From: Spodoptera frugiperda
Lineage: Eukaryota > Arthropoda > Insecta > Lepidoptera > Noctuidae
Direction of reading: 5' to 3'
Assembly (NCBI RefSeq): GCF_023101765.2
Contig: NC_064218.1
Coordinates: forward strand, 2,108,001-2,172,000
DNA length: 64,000 nt
This document shows, piece by piece, positions 35,446 through 46,380 of the stretch (within the stretch, counting starts at the first letter, position 1; each line of letters opens with the position of its first letter). Under the pieces are notes generated by a model. That model had not been told where the DNA came from. It ran no database searches and was given only the letters and a program-made list of their open reading frames with translations. Made by a program: the position numbers and the translations under genes.

Positions 35446-35781
35446 GTGATTTTTCCAGCAGAGATGTGCTATGTAGATATGATTCGAATATGTAATAGCT
35501 ATGCTGTGAAACTATGTGACCGTTTTCAGTGATACTAATCTATGTAGCTATGCTATGAAGATGCGTAGCTCGAGTATGCGATGTATCGATTGTAGGGAAA
35601 CGATTCATAGCACACCTCCGTAGCATGCATCCATAGCACGCATCTTTCCATATAAAAAACATAGATTAACTGAGTCCGTTTATACCTGTGCTAAGCTTTG
35701 TGTACCAATTAATATGATCGGTGGAAGCCAAACGCATCCATAGCAACGTAACATAATAGCACATCTTTGATGGAAAAGCAC
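35446..35781. mobile_element. Full-length MITE, 336 bp
   Basis: The ends GTGATTTTTCCAGCAGAG... and ...CTTTGATGGAAAAGCAC are inverted repeats continuing through AGATGTGCTAT, about 25 bp. The interior is rich in TAGCTATG/GCTACG units. Partial relatives lie at 6776-6945 and 12965-13165. Flanking target duplications are not obvious. Confidence 0.7.
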
Positions 35782-35884
35782 GCTTATGCCAAATATAAAG
35801 CTGTTTAGCTTTGGTTGCTAATGGGACTGCTAAAGTCTTAGGCTTTTGAAAGGTTTAGCAGTGAAAAACATTCTGTCTGTTAAT

Positions 35885-36140
35885 GTCACAGTCTAGACAA
35901 GGACCTCTTTTCAACCAGAAATAGAATGAGCATTGATCACTTTACTTTCTCAAAGGGGATTGGCGATTTCAGGCTTATATATTTACTAACTTCTGCCAGC
36001 GGTTTTGCCTGCGTTTTCGTAGGATAAAAAGTATGCTATCACCCAAGTTAACTCAGACCTTGTCCTTATACCAAATTTCATCAAAATCTGTTCAGTTATT
36101 TGAACGTGACGTCCTTTAATCACGCTGAAACTACTGAACG
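35885..36140. repeat. LINE-tail and dispersed repeat fragments
   Basis: GACCTCTTTTCAACC with AAAGGGGATTGGCGATTT (35885-35965) is a decayed 9712-type tail. It is followed by the CAAAATCTGTTCAGTTATTT and AATCACGCTGAAACTACTGA block also seen at the left window edge. Confidence 0.4.
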
Positions 36141-36840
36141 GAGAAATAAATAAATACAAATAAGATAATGTGAAACAAAAACAATAAATATAATCATTAG
36201 CTACACCGAAAAATGTATTAACAAAATCTGACTAGCAACATCATTCAACTAACAACTAATTTATTTATTTATTAAGGCTTACCAACTAAGATACATACAG
36301 ACAATCTTAAAAATATGGGAAACTACAGTTAGTGTATGCTCTTAAATTAAAGGTAGGTAAAAATAATGTTGAGCATTAAGTACAAAGAAATTAAGTACAA
36401 GTAGGTAAACTATAAATAGCTTTTTTAACTACATAGTTCATCGAACTATAGTTCATTGAAGACTGCCAAACATTCCTGAGCCTTCATTCCATTTCATTCA
36501 TAACTCTCTCTTCTTTCAATATACGAGTATTACCCTATTTTGACAAAAAAGAACTTATAAAAGAAGATGGTAACATAAATATTTTCATTTTATTCTTGCA
36601 AGCTACCCGTGTCCCTATAGATTATATTATCAGACGTACCCATATCGCGAGGGGTCACGTCTTTATAAAAATGCCTGACATAAACACGCCTGACCTTTAT
36701 CGATTTAGTCCTTAGAGTATTAATGTATCTCGTAAACAGAAGCAAACGTCTAAAAATGATATTTTCAATTTTTCTTTTTATTTGTACGTGATTGTAGCGT
36801 TTTCCTTCCTTAAAAAAAGAGGGTCATACTAGCTTCTGTC

Positions 36841-36998
36841 GCGGAGCTGCGGACTAGCTAGCTGGTTTACCGGGGCTCCGGCTCGAAAAGCAGGAGAAGG
36901 AACGGGGTGGTTTTTAGTCAGTAAGAGTCTGACACTCCCTCTCGTTTCACCCAAGTTGAAGAAGTTTTTGGAAGCTTTTCCCTCTTCATAAAAAAAGG
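36841..36998 (+). mobile_element. Family A SINE copy
   Basis: Sense copy: GCGGAGCTGCGGACTAGCTA, ACCGGGGCTCCGGCTCGAAA, AGTAAGAGTCTGACACTCCC, ending in an A tract. Confidence 0.8.
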
Positions 36999-37328
36999 GT
37001 TATCAGAGAGCATTGATGTGCAATCCCTGGCTAGTCTCTTATTCAGGTCTTACAACACCCGAGAGAAGAATGGCGATAAGTATAATATATTCTACGCAGT
37101 CAACGCACTGTACTTGAATCCTTGTGACGTTGAATGATGCATAACCTCTTGAATTAGGGGATGTCATGCGTTAGGCACTGACGGAACAGACAAACGGTCT
37201 TGTCCTACGGACAAATTACTGCAATTGCTTTGTGAACATCAAGACTATTACTTATTACGCAATCAGAATCTCCATAATGTAAAAATCTGAAACTACATGA
37301 AAATGCTAAATTTTTTGCCAAAGGTTTT

Positions 37329-37605
37329 TATGAGATAAGTCGGTAAATGAGTAGACGGATCACCTGATGGTATGCAATCGCCGCCGCCCATGGACACCCG
37401 AAACACCAGAAGCGTTACAAGTGCGTTGTCAGCCTTTTGGGGGTTAGGAATTTAAGGGTTGTTGGGGAATCGGTAATTGGGCCTCCGGTAATATCACTCA
37501 CATAGCAAAACACAACGCAAGCGTTGATTCATGTCGGTTTTCTTTGGGGCCGTGGTGTCACTGAGGTCAAGCCGGCCCATTCGTGCTGAAGCATGGCTCT
37601 ACCAT
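37329..37605 (+). repeat. Family B repeat, long copy
   Basis: From GTCGGTAAATGAGTAGACGG to GCATGGCTCTACCA, about 280 bp. Confidence 0.75.
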
Positions 37606-38084
37606 ATTTAATATTCTTGAAAATTTAGAAATATCTTTACCTGATTCGATAATCGCAGACCTCCCGACCCACGATACAAACCACAAAAGCAAGGTACCTA
37701 CCTCTATTTAAATTCAAAAACACGTAATGACACAAGTATTTAAAACAGAATTTCGTAACAAATGCCTCTCATAACAACGTTCGCATTTCTCAAAGCCATA
37801 GCTTAGAGCCCTTTTTAATATCACCCAGCTCCCTCATTCCATTTTGAACCTTATCCTCAATTGTTTAACGTTGAAACTGTTTGTATAGAAAACATAAATA
37901 GAATAAGCGTAACTTTTCCTTTGTTAGGGAAATGTACACATTCTTGACCTCCAGTTGAGGGAATGTAAACTACAATTCTTTAATATTAAATAAATACCAT
38001 TTCTTACTAAGATTTCTTTTTTACGTCATTGTTTGTACGGTGTTGAGCAAAAACAATGTGTGTTGTTAGGTATATTCTGTTTTA

Positions 38085-38214
38085 TATTATTAGAACTAGC
38101 GACTCTGGCGCGGTTTCTCGCTCAACTCGGCTTCTATTATCCTCGATAAATGAACTATCAAACTCAAAAAGAATTATTCATTCGGACCAGTAGTTTCGGA
38201 GATTTTTTTTTTTT
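38085..38214 (+). repeat. Dispersed repeat J
   Basis: CTAGCGACTCTGGCGCGGTT, CCTCGATAAATGAACTATCA and ACCAGTAGTTTCGGAGATTT. Confidence 0.5.
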
Positions 38215-38420
38215 TAAATAAAAAACGTTGCCCCACATTAGGATTTTCTCCTGTGTCGTGGGTGCGTTTACAAACATACAATTTCACATGCACATGACAC
38301 CCAGACCCGAAACAACAATTTGTGGATCACACAAAGAGTTGCTCCGTGCGGGAATCGAACCCGCTACCCGTTGCACGGCAGCCAGTTGCCCAGCCACCGC
38401 GCCAACCGTGCAGTCAAATT
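38215..38420 (-). mobile_element. tRNA-derived SINE C, best-preserved copy
   Basis: Minus-strand head: TGCACGGTTGGCGCGGTGGC (38417 downward) and a perfect B box GGTTCGATTCC (38361-38351). The body GAGCAACTCTTTGTGTGATC and GTTTGTAAACGCACCCACGA follows, then GTGGGGCAACG and an A-rich tail (T tract before 38222 on the plus strand). A tRNA-derived pol III head plus a family-specific body is the classic SINE plan. Confidence 0.8.
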
Positions 38421-39191
38421 GTGCGTGGTCAAACAAACAAACTCTTCAGCTGTATATATTCTTATCTCTAATTTAATTCAATTGATTTGGTCTAACTTTT
38501 TCTTACAGAAAACAACTAACATTATATACAACATATTTTAAAACTAGGTTAATTATAATATTATGTAGGTAAACTGAAAATATCTTAACAGAAAATCCAA
38601 TTAATTTACTCAGAAAATATTAATAGGTAAATTAATTTATTTTAGGAAACACTCTAGAAAAATTTCCACTCTTCTGGAAGGAACACGACAGATTTTCTTC
38701 AAATTAAAGGAATTATTTCAATACTCAAATAAATTATAATGCTTAGTTACCTACTCATTATTCCGCCAAGTTTAATAACCTTGACATAATAATTAATAAT
38801 ATTATCTAATACTCGTAACTAGACGAATAACTGATTCACAAACTGTTTCTCTCACTCTCATTTTATGTTAAAGGTTATCCAAGAATAGAGCTTAAATTGA
38901 TGGTTCGAAGGTAGAAATTACTATTTTTGTTATATTTTCGTTACTGAGCTCCAGGGCTCATGAATATTGGTGCCGATCATTAAATAAAGGTCAAACGGCG
39001 TGAGAACGTTTATCGATGTAAATAATAAATGAAGTATTATAACTACACATATGACTGCTAGCCTAAATGGGGTCAGTAGAAATGTAAGTCATACGTTGAG
39101 TGTTTTTTTTTTTTCAGCAACATTATTAATTCCCGTATTCTAATTAGGGTTAACTCCTTGATTATTTCAGTTGCGGTGCCATTTTATGTGC

Positions 39192-39405
39192 TCTTTTTTG
39201 TCAGGGGAAAATCATCCAATGACTTCTTCCATATCGGGTGAGGAGAGAGCGAGTGTCAGACTTTTACTAACTAAAAACCACCCCGCTCCTACTCCTGCTC
39301 TTTGAGTCGGATCCCTGGTAACTGGCTATATAGTCCGCAACTCAGGGCATTAGCCCGACTGGGTTCCATCTGTGGTACCCTGATGGCTCTTCGCGCCGTA
39401 CGCAT
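39192..39405 (-). mobile_element. Family A SINE, long copy
   Basis: Antisense copy continuing past the usual end through TTCCATCTGTGGTACCCTGA and TGGCTCTTCGCGCCG. It therefore shows the uninterrupted version of the site where the LINE entered another copy at 51782. Confidence 0.7.
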
Positions 39406-40794
39406 GGATTTAAAGTGCTTAAAGGCACTACTACTACTACGATAGTTTTAGTTTATTTAAAAAATAAAAATATAACGTGTATTTACTAAACTTACATATA
39501 AATGTTCCTTTTGCAACCATAACTCCAAACTGTCACATCACGTTCTTTCACATCACCCCCGACCCCCGAACCACGAGCCACGATCAAAGATGACGTGCAT
39601 ACCTTGAATGGCCACATAAATATAAAAAATCCACTCTGTCATACACGAGTGACTTTTAAAAAGATAATTCATGAGTTGGGCGTAGGCAAAGTTTTCTAAA
39701 ACACGAAAACGCGACCGATAAAGATGTCTTCAGACGTTTGAGTTAAATGGCTTGGGCGCGATCAATCACTGTTTGCTTGCCAACTTTGTCAGCCCCGAAA
39801 GGCTCTGTATGTTTAACATGGTAATTTATCGTTTACGGTCCTATACTAGTGCGTTGCGTGGCGTTGCTTGTTGTTTTTCTGTTACTGAGAACTCTTGTTC
39901 GGATACTTTTGTTTTATTGAAAGATGAATGAATCTGCTGCTGCTGGAAATGGATATACACTTCTTCTTAATCGTACACTCTTGGCAAAGTGGCCGTTGTT
40001 GCTTCGATGATACTAGGAGGTTACGTCGTCGGTGTTTTAGCATCAATTACCTTCTTGGCAATGGTTTTCCATTTCAGACGATTCATTGTGTTGCGAGAAC
40101 ACTCAGCACTAGATATACACAAACAGTCACAAAAAGCTTAAAGCCCATTAAAGGGACAAATGTAGAAATAATAAAATGTCACAATAGTGCTATAATGAGG
40201 CTTGGATTTAATAAGACACTAGACACAGAGGATTTTAACTACAAAGCCGCATAGTGATGTCATACAATAGTTCATATTTATTACGAATGTTAAATGTTTT
40301 AAAGATACTTCAAAATAGTACCTACGGTTATAAAATAACCCCAGTAAAAAAATCTGTAATACAATCTCACAAAAAAATTAAGAAAATGCTTCAGCATGCT
40401 CCGCAGTGAAACGGTTCGGTTCCGGCAAATGACGGAAGCCCCTATTGTAGTGTACACATAAATCGTACTTTACGGTTCCAACACAAAACCGGAACGGTCC
40501 TAACACCAACAGCGTGGGATTGCATGTATATGAGACAAAATACCGGCGTGAGCCGGATGACGAACGCGGTCACGGAATACGACCTATAATTTGCTATTCC
40601 GATCGTTTAATCGGCGGTAATGCGGTTCGGATGCGGTTCGTAACCTAATGTGCAACATACAGGTATAAAAGGTTAAGTTATAATAGTGTTTTATGGTATT
40701 TTAGTGAATGTTTGTTCACCTACTGTAAATCAAATTAAACCGATTAAATTAAGCCCATTAAGCCTGCCTATGTTCGTGTTAATACTTTTTTAAT

Positions 40795-40797
<3 letters not shown>

Positions 40798-40839
<42 letters not shown>

Positions 40840-40986
40840 TTAGGGGGAAAATCATCCAATGACTTTTCTCGCCTTGGGCGAGGCGAGAGGGAGTGTCAGA
40901 CTCTTACTGACTAAAAACCACGCCGTTCCTTCTCCTGCCTTTCGAGCCGGAGCCCCGGTAAACCCGCTAGGTTGTCCGCAGCTACT
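40798..40986 (-). mobile_element. Family A SINE copy with 41-nt poly(T)/poly(A) tail
   Basis: Forty-one consecutive T (40798-40838) precede TTAGGGGGAAAATCATCCAA. On the minus strand this is a poly(A) tail at the 3' end of a well-kept copy. The pure tail suggests a recent insertion. Confidence 0.85.
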
Positions 40987-41084
40987 CATAGTGCCTCGTG
41001 ATGCCTTAACGTGTGGGTGCCCTTTCCAGTTTCATGTGGTAAATCCCCTAGAAGCTAGTACATAATTATAGAAATAAAACCAAA

Positions 41085-41240
41085 AAAATAATGGGAACCG
41101 TCTTCAATTTCCTTTACTATGCCGAAAACCAACCCAAAATTGGTTCAGCCAGACGCGAAATAACCGCGCAAAAACATACATACAATATATATGTTTTTGC
41201 GCGGCATAACTGAGGACCTTCTTTTTAGTCGGTTAAAAAG
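41085..41240 (+). repeat. Dispersed repeat I with hairpin
   Basis: AATGGGAACCGTCTTCAATT, CCAGACGCGAAATAACCGCG and the ending TTTTTAGTCGGTTAA recur at 45520-45665 and 61785-61915 (shorter pieces near 11840, 25370 and 49675). This copy has a perfect 15-bp inverted repeat (41164-41178 with 41190-41204). Confidence 0.55.
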
Positions 41241-41639
41241 CTTTTATAGTAAATAAACACAAAAGTAAAATACGTAGAAATACAAAACGTTGATTGCCTA
41301 GTTAAAATAAATAACAGCTACTTACAGATTATGCGAGTAAAGGGTAAAGTTAGGCAGTCGTATCATTAGGCGTATTCGTGCGATTTGCTGCAGAAATCGT
41401 GGCTCATTTGAGACATGCAAACGTAAAGTTTCGTTCACATGCGAACTACGGGTAGGACTGAGGGTTGCCATTGGACTGGAATTTTCTAGACATATCTGAA
41501 AACTTGGATTTTGTTCAGATTGTAGGGGAAATTTTAAATAATTCGAAAATTGTACAAAAATAACTTAAGATTCAAATTGAAAACGCATAATAAATATGCA
41601 TAGACATATATATTTTTTTAATTGCTTGCGTAACTATTA

Positions 41640-41795
41640 GACGCGGAACTCGACTAGTTTCAAGCTATGCTAGAGGCTCATATTCACGAGCAGCATTCTA
41701 CGCCACACGACGCGGTTACTGTTATGTTGCTACTGAAACTAGTCAAATTCCTCGACAAACAATTACGTGTGTGTGCCGATAACATAATAATTGAT
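41640..41795. mobile_element. Family F MITE, inverted-junction copy
   Basis: The left part (GACTAGTTTCAAGCTATGCT, CTCATATTCACGAGCAGCAT) is family F reversed. The right part (TGAAACTAGTC, CGACAAACAATTACGTG, CGATAACATAATAATT) is family F forward. Confidence 0.6.
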
Positions 41796-43159
41796 TTAGT
41801 AAGTCTCACAAAATTTATATTAAAACTAGTAAACTTGGCGAACTTCGTTTCGCCGCCAATGATTTTCCCTGTTTTCTTGCTTTTCTCTTGATTTTTTCCT
41901 GAATTTTCTTTGCTATAAACCTGAAACCTTTCCAACGAATGCAAAACTGTGGAAATCGGTTCGTGTGTTCTGGAGTTATAGCGTCAGGAAGGAAAACCAG
42001 ACTTATCTTTATATAATAAATTACGATTTGATTTTTTTAATCATTTTTACAATACATATTGAATTTAACAAAAATCGTTAAGGTATCCGAAATTTGCATC
42101 AAATGTCACCAAAATCCAGGTTTTAGATACTTCGATCTGGGAACCCTAAGTGTTTGTGTCTACGTTCTGTCTACATTCCAGTTGAAACTAATTGTGAAAC
42201 GCGAATTTACATTTACTTTGGACTTGGACGTGCATTATCTTGATTCCTATAAGCATTTATGTGTATTCAAGTATTTGGATTAAATAGTTCTCTAGTGAAA
42301 TTAACAAACTTAAGTGAATATATCAACTCTAGGAAAATTACAATATGTTGTTGTTTTGTGAACATTAATTTATTTTGCAAAATATTTCAGATTCGTACCT
42401 ATGACAAGTACTAAATAAAGAAAATATCATATTTATATGTATTTTCGACAAAAATTATGCGCATAATATATAAAAGCTCTCTAATTTTCCATACTATTCA
42501 TAAAATGCCATATTTTGGTTCCTGAAACAAGTAAAGGCAGTCCTTAATACGAGGCAATGCGACAGTGTGACCTAGCCTTTATACATAATATGAGCTAAAC
42601 CAAGCAGCTTGTTTCATAGCCATTCGTTCTAATAAATGGAAATTATTTTAAATAGCTACTTTTCAATTTAACTAGAAATGAAAAATGCACGTACACCGTC
42701 ACATTATTTGGGTTATACATTTTCATCTGTATTGAAACGTATATAAGGTTGAAAATCGCATAAAAAAATTAGGTAGCTTCATTAGTTAATTTTGTCTCAT
42801 GTTCCACGATTTCTTCATCTTCAACAACAAAAAATGAAATAATACTTTACTCAACCTTTCGAAGCAGTCATAATGCGTCTTGCTAAATAAAATCGTATCG
42901 TGCGTAATATTACCTCACCTGTGTCGGAATAGATCCCCTAACGTAATCCCTTTGACGCCCCTACGTTACCGAAAAGTAAACCCCGTAGTATTTGCTCATA
43001 GACTTTCGTCATATAAGGCGTAGGTCGGTGTGGGCGCCCTCTTTGATAACATTAAATAACACTATTAATATTAGAATAACAATTTTATTATAACTATGTT
43101 ATTGTATGGTTATATGTATGTGTAATACTGGCTTTTACCAGCGGTTTTATCCGCGTTAA

Positions 43160-43823
43160 TATCCTTCTCTGCACTCATAAACAGTTGCGCGACCGTAATT
43201 GTGCAACGGCCTCAGTTGTGTAGTACCGAAAACCGACGGGAAGTAACGCGTAGCGCTACGTAGTAATTTCGTAGTCTCCTCGAGTAGATGTGTAGACGCT
43301 GCGTAGCACAAACAGTGATTAATAATCATCATGTCACTTCAATTTTATTAAAACAACATTTCAAAACACGCTAATGTATTTTTTACTAACTTATGATACT
43401 TTGAAATTCAAAGCGCTGAAAGTTGGCTGAAAGCGAATTGCACTTGTAACGCCTCTGGTGTTTCAAGTGTATGGGCGGCGGCGATTAGCTTACCATCAGG
43501 TGACACGTCGTTTACGACGTGTAACGGCGTGTTCCATAAAAAAACTTTTCTTGCATTTCTCTGCGCTCATAAACAGTTGCATAGTAATTGTGTAGCAGTG
43601 TCGTAGCATTTTCGTAGCAATTCAATTCGTAGTAGTTGCGTAGCAGTAATTTCTGTCTCCTCGATAGATGTGTAGACGCTGCGTAGCACAAACAGTTATT
43701 AATAATCATCATGTCACTTCAATTACATTAAAACAACATTTCAAAACACGCTAATGTATTTTTTACTAACTTATGATACTTTGAAATTCAAAGCGCTGAA
43801 AGTTGGCTGAAAGCGAATTGCAG
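43160..43823. repeat. Tandem duplication of about 280 bp with a repeat insert
   Basis: Copy 1 (43160-43443) and copy 2 (43553-43823) both run from TCTCTGC-CTCATAAACAGTTG to GCTGAAAGCGAATTGCA. The last about 140 bp are nearly identical, including TTTCAAAACACGCTAATGTA. A 109-bp family B piece (43444-43552) separates them. Confidence 0.8.
43444..43552 (-). repeat. Family B fragment between duplicated segments
   Basis: CTTGTAACGCCTCTGGTGTT and GGGCGGCGGCGATTAGCTTA in reverse orientation. It includes a perfect 8-bp hairpin CACGTCGT-TT-ACGACGTG. Confidence 0.65.
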
Positions 43824-43994
43824 ATGTGTGCAAATATTAGTGAAACTGAAGTGGGACCGAAGTAAAATACGGTGTAAGGCTTTGAGCGGTGTCGTTAGTT
43901 TATTAACTATGTTTCTTATTTCTGTTATGTTATTACATGAGTAAAACATTACATGAGGCTTTTTGGTTCCTGAATATGATAAGCAGAGTGAAGT

Positions 43995-44150
43995 TTAAGT
44001 GTAGGAGAGCTATGCTTCGGCACGGTTGGGCAAGCTGTAATCGGTGTGATACAACGGTCTCACAGAAAACCGATGTAAAACAATGCTTGCCTATATATAT
44101 AGTGTTTCGTTGTGTGAGTAAGGTTACTGGAGGCTCAATTACAAAATGCG
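43995..44150 (-). repeat. Family B 3'-part copy
   Basis: GGAGAGCTATGCTTCGGCAC, CACAGAAAACCGATGTAAAA and GTAAGGTTACTGGAGGC are the reverse of the distal half of the family B unit. Confidence 0.6.
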
Positions 44151-44164
44151 TAAATCAATTTTCT

Positions 44165-44255
44165 AATTACACCTTTACGAAAAGTGGGCGTACATTGTAC
44201 AGCGCTATAATGTGAATCTCTGCCTACCTCTTTGGAGATAAAAGGCATGACGATA
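44165..44255 (+). repeat. Repeat E copy
   Basis: GTGGGCGTACATTGTACAGC, CTCTGCCTACCTCTTTGGAG and ATAAAAGGCATGACGATA. Confidence 0.6.
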
Positions 44256-44814
44256 TACGTACATCTTTACGCTTTTTCTGCTTACACAATCTTCTTAAAA
44301 TTTCGAATACCTACATAAAATTATGGGTATAGAGAAACACACATGGGCAAAGGCTACTAGTTACTACTTAATATAAACTGCTGCGTTATCGCTGCAAACT
44401 TCACACCGTATGTTTTCCTACAAAATAGGTCAGAGGTCGAGCTATGTTCGTTATTCATAACATTTTTAGTTCTCACTCGTCAAATTATGAAATGAGGCTT
44501 GTCGACCTGTTTGGAGTGAAAATAACGACATTTTTATAAATTAAAAATAGAAATCTGAACGCTTATTTGTAAAGAATTTTGATATTTATCTAGTTTATTT
44601 CAATGATTGATTACAACCGTTGTAGTGTGTGTGACACCTCGCCCCTATAAGTATCGTAAGTTAGTTGTGTAAGTGACTTAATTAAAGGTAATCATAGCAA
44701 CAACACGTCTCCTATTTTGTTCCTGATGCCTCGCTTTTGCACTGTGACTGCTGACCCACGAACAAATCCTCAGAGTTGGGTAAAGTATTATTTAGATCTA
44801 AGACTAATAAATAA

Positions 44815-45035
44815 AATTGAGTCTGTTTGTAATAACCTTTTTTATACATACATATGAATATCCAAACGATACATGCACCAAAATAATATTGTTTTACAAT
44901 TGTTTTATGTCTCCGTTTGTTCTCGCTAATCTCTGAAAATGAACTGGACTGATTTTATGCAGGTAATTGATGAACTAAGGAGTAATTCAGACAACTTTTA
45001 TATGTCGCAAAGTCATCCACACGAGCAATGCCGCA
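44815..45035 (-). repeat. Dispersed repeat J, long copy
   Basis: TCTCCGTTTGTTCTCGCTAA, AACTGGACTGATTTTATGCA and TATATGTCGCAAAGTCATCC form a piece related to 50445-50645 and 57115-57245. Confidence 0.5.
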
Positions 45036-45519
45036 GTACCTAACAAAAGTGTGAATAATAAGTGTGTTTGTCGATCAGTCTATCAAGAATAACCAAAACT
45101 GTTTGCCTGGCAACCAACTTTGTTTTATTCCAAACGCCATTTACCCATAAAATAGTAATTGATTTATTTTGTCATCCATTTTCTAAAATAATTGAAACGT
45201 GATTTAAATCCCTATTTCTATGGGACCGACCTAAAATCAAGCGACCCAATTCTAATTGTTCCAACTTTTCGGCTTTCGATACCATAATTGAGTTTTAACC
45301 GTGATCTGGTTTTAAAAACGGACATTCAGGAAATGTAATTGGAATTCAGGGTAATTTAGGAAGCCACAGATTTTCAATAGTTTAACAAGTTATTCAACAT
45401 TAACTGATTAAGGTGTTTCAAATTGGATTGCATCAGACTATACTAGTACGTTATTAGATTAATAAAATTGATTTTAAAAATTCTTAATGTTAAAGAGTTT
45501 GATACAAAACTTTTTGTAA

Positions 45520-45665
45520 AAATGGGAACCGCCTTTAATTTATCTTTGAAACCTTTTCCTAATTTTGAAAAATACTATAAAATACTGAAAGCAGCATCTT
45601 GTTCCGCTAGATAATCGCGGACAAACATACAATTTTAACCTCCTTTTTTTAAAGTCGGTTAATTA
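45520..45665 (+). repeat. Dispersed repeat I
   Basis: AATGGGAACCGCCTTTAATT, GATAATCGCGGACAAACATA and TTTTTTTAAAGTCGGTTAAT. Confidence 0.55.
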
Positions 45666-45868
45666 TACCAATGCTTGTTTTCACCAATATCTTCTGAATT
45701 TTAAGGCCACACCAATATAGGTGACATTTAACGAAACTTTGGTATTTCACTAACCTATAAGTGACACCTAACAAGTATGGAGTTAATTTAGGTGCTATGT
45801 CATACTAATTGACTCTTAGTTAAGACATAGTTCAGGGGTTAAAGGGTGGTTGGTGAAAACGGTAATTG
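45666..45868. mobile_element. MITE
   Basis: GTTTTCACCAA (45677-45687) and TTGGTGAAAAC (45850-45860) are a perfect 11-bp inverted pair near the ends. The interior AGGTGACATTTAACGA / AAGTGACACCTAACA is recurrent in Lepidoptera to my recognition. Confidence 0.55.
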
Positions 45869-46380
45869 CTGTTTTCGAAAAGAAAGATAATAATATATAA
45901 TCTCTCTTAAACGGTATTTTATAGAAAGTATTAAAACAACAATCTAAATATGTGAATCTCTACATAACATTCTAGGAAAACTCGACTCAACCGACTTCAC
46001 GACCCAAAAACCTATAACCCTAAAACAAAATTCCATTACTTACAGAATCATAAAAGAACATTTACAAAAGATACATCTCTTTAAGGTTTCCCTAAAATGT
46101 ACAGACATCTTATAAACGAGGTAAAGTTAAATAAAAATAAGATAAAATAACTTTGTAAAGGAAAACATATAAATGGAGGATCAAAGGAAAGAAAAACTGT
46201 CCATCTAAAAGTTTCTCGAACAGTGGGTCAGAACTTCAGGGGCCTGTGATCGGTTGGCTTCGTCTTTTTGTGGAGACAATTCTTGTTAAGTTTCTGGAAA
46301 GGGGTGAGGACGATTAAGAAAAGTAATAGCTAGGAATTAAATAAAAGATTTGTATTAAGAAATGTAACAGGAATTAAGTA

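Larger units (their letters stand above)
31526..46378. other. Region upstream of the distal first exon: no gene seen
   Basis: The 5' flank of the distal transporter exon has no clear TATA/Inr pair. The rest, up to the pogo-like element, contains SINEs, MITEs, microsatellites and a tandem duplication, all listed. A CpG-rich segment at 31985-32165 is noted separately. No frame longer than about 110 codons resembles a protein family. Confidence 0.5.

Noticed and set aside
38320..38425. A possible tRNA gene
   Set aside because: The B box is perfect, but the body is shared with six other copies followed by the same non-tRNA tail, so it is a tRNA-derived SINE.
39928..40254. 108-codon plus-strand frame with a hydrophobic start
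   Set aside because: No domain, no repeat of coding-like composition and no neighbouring exons; treated as chance.
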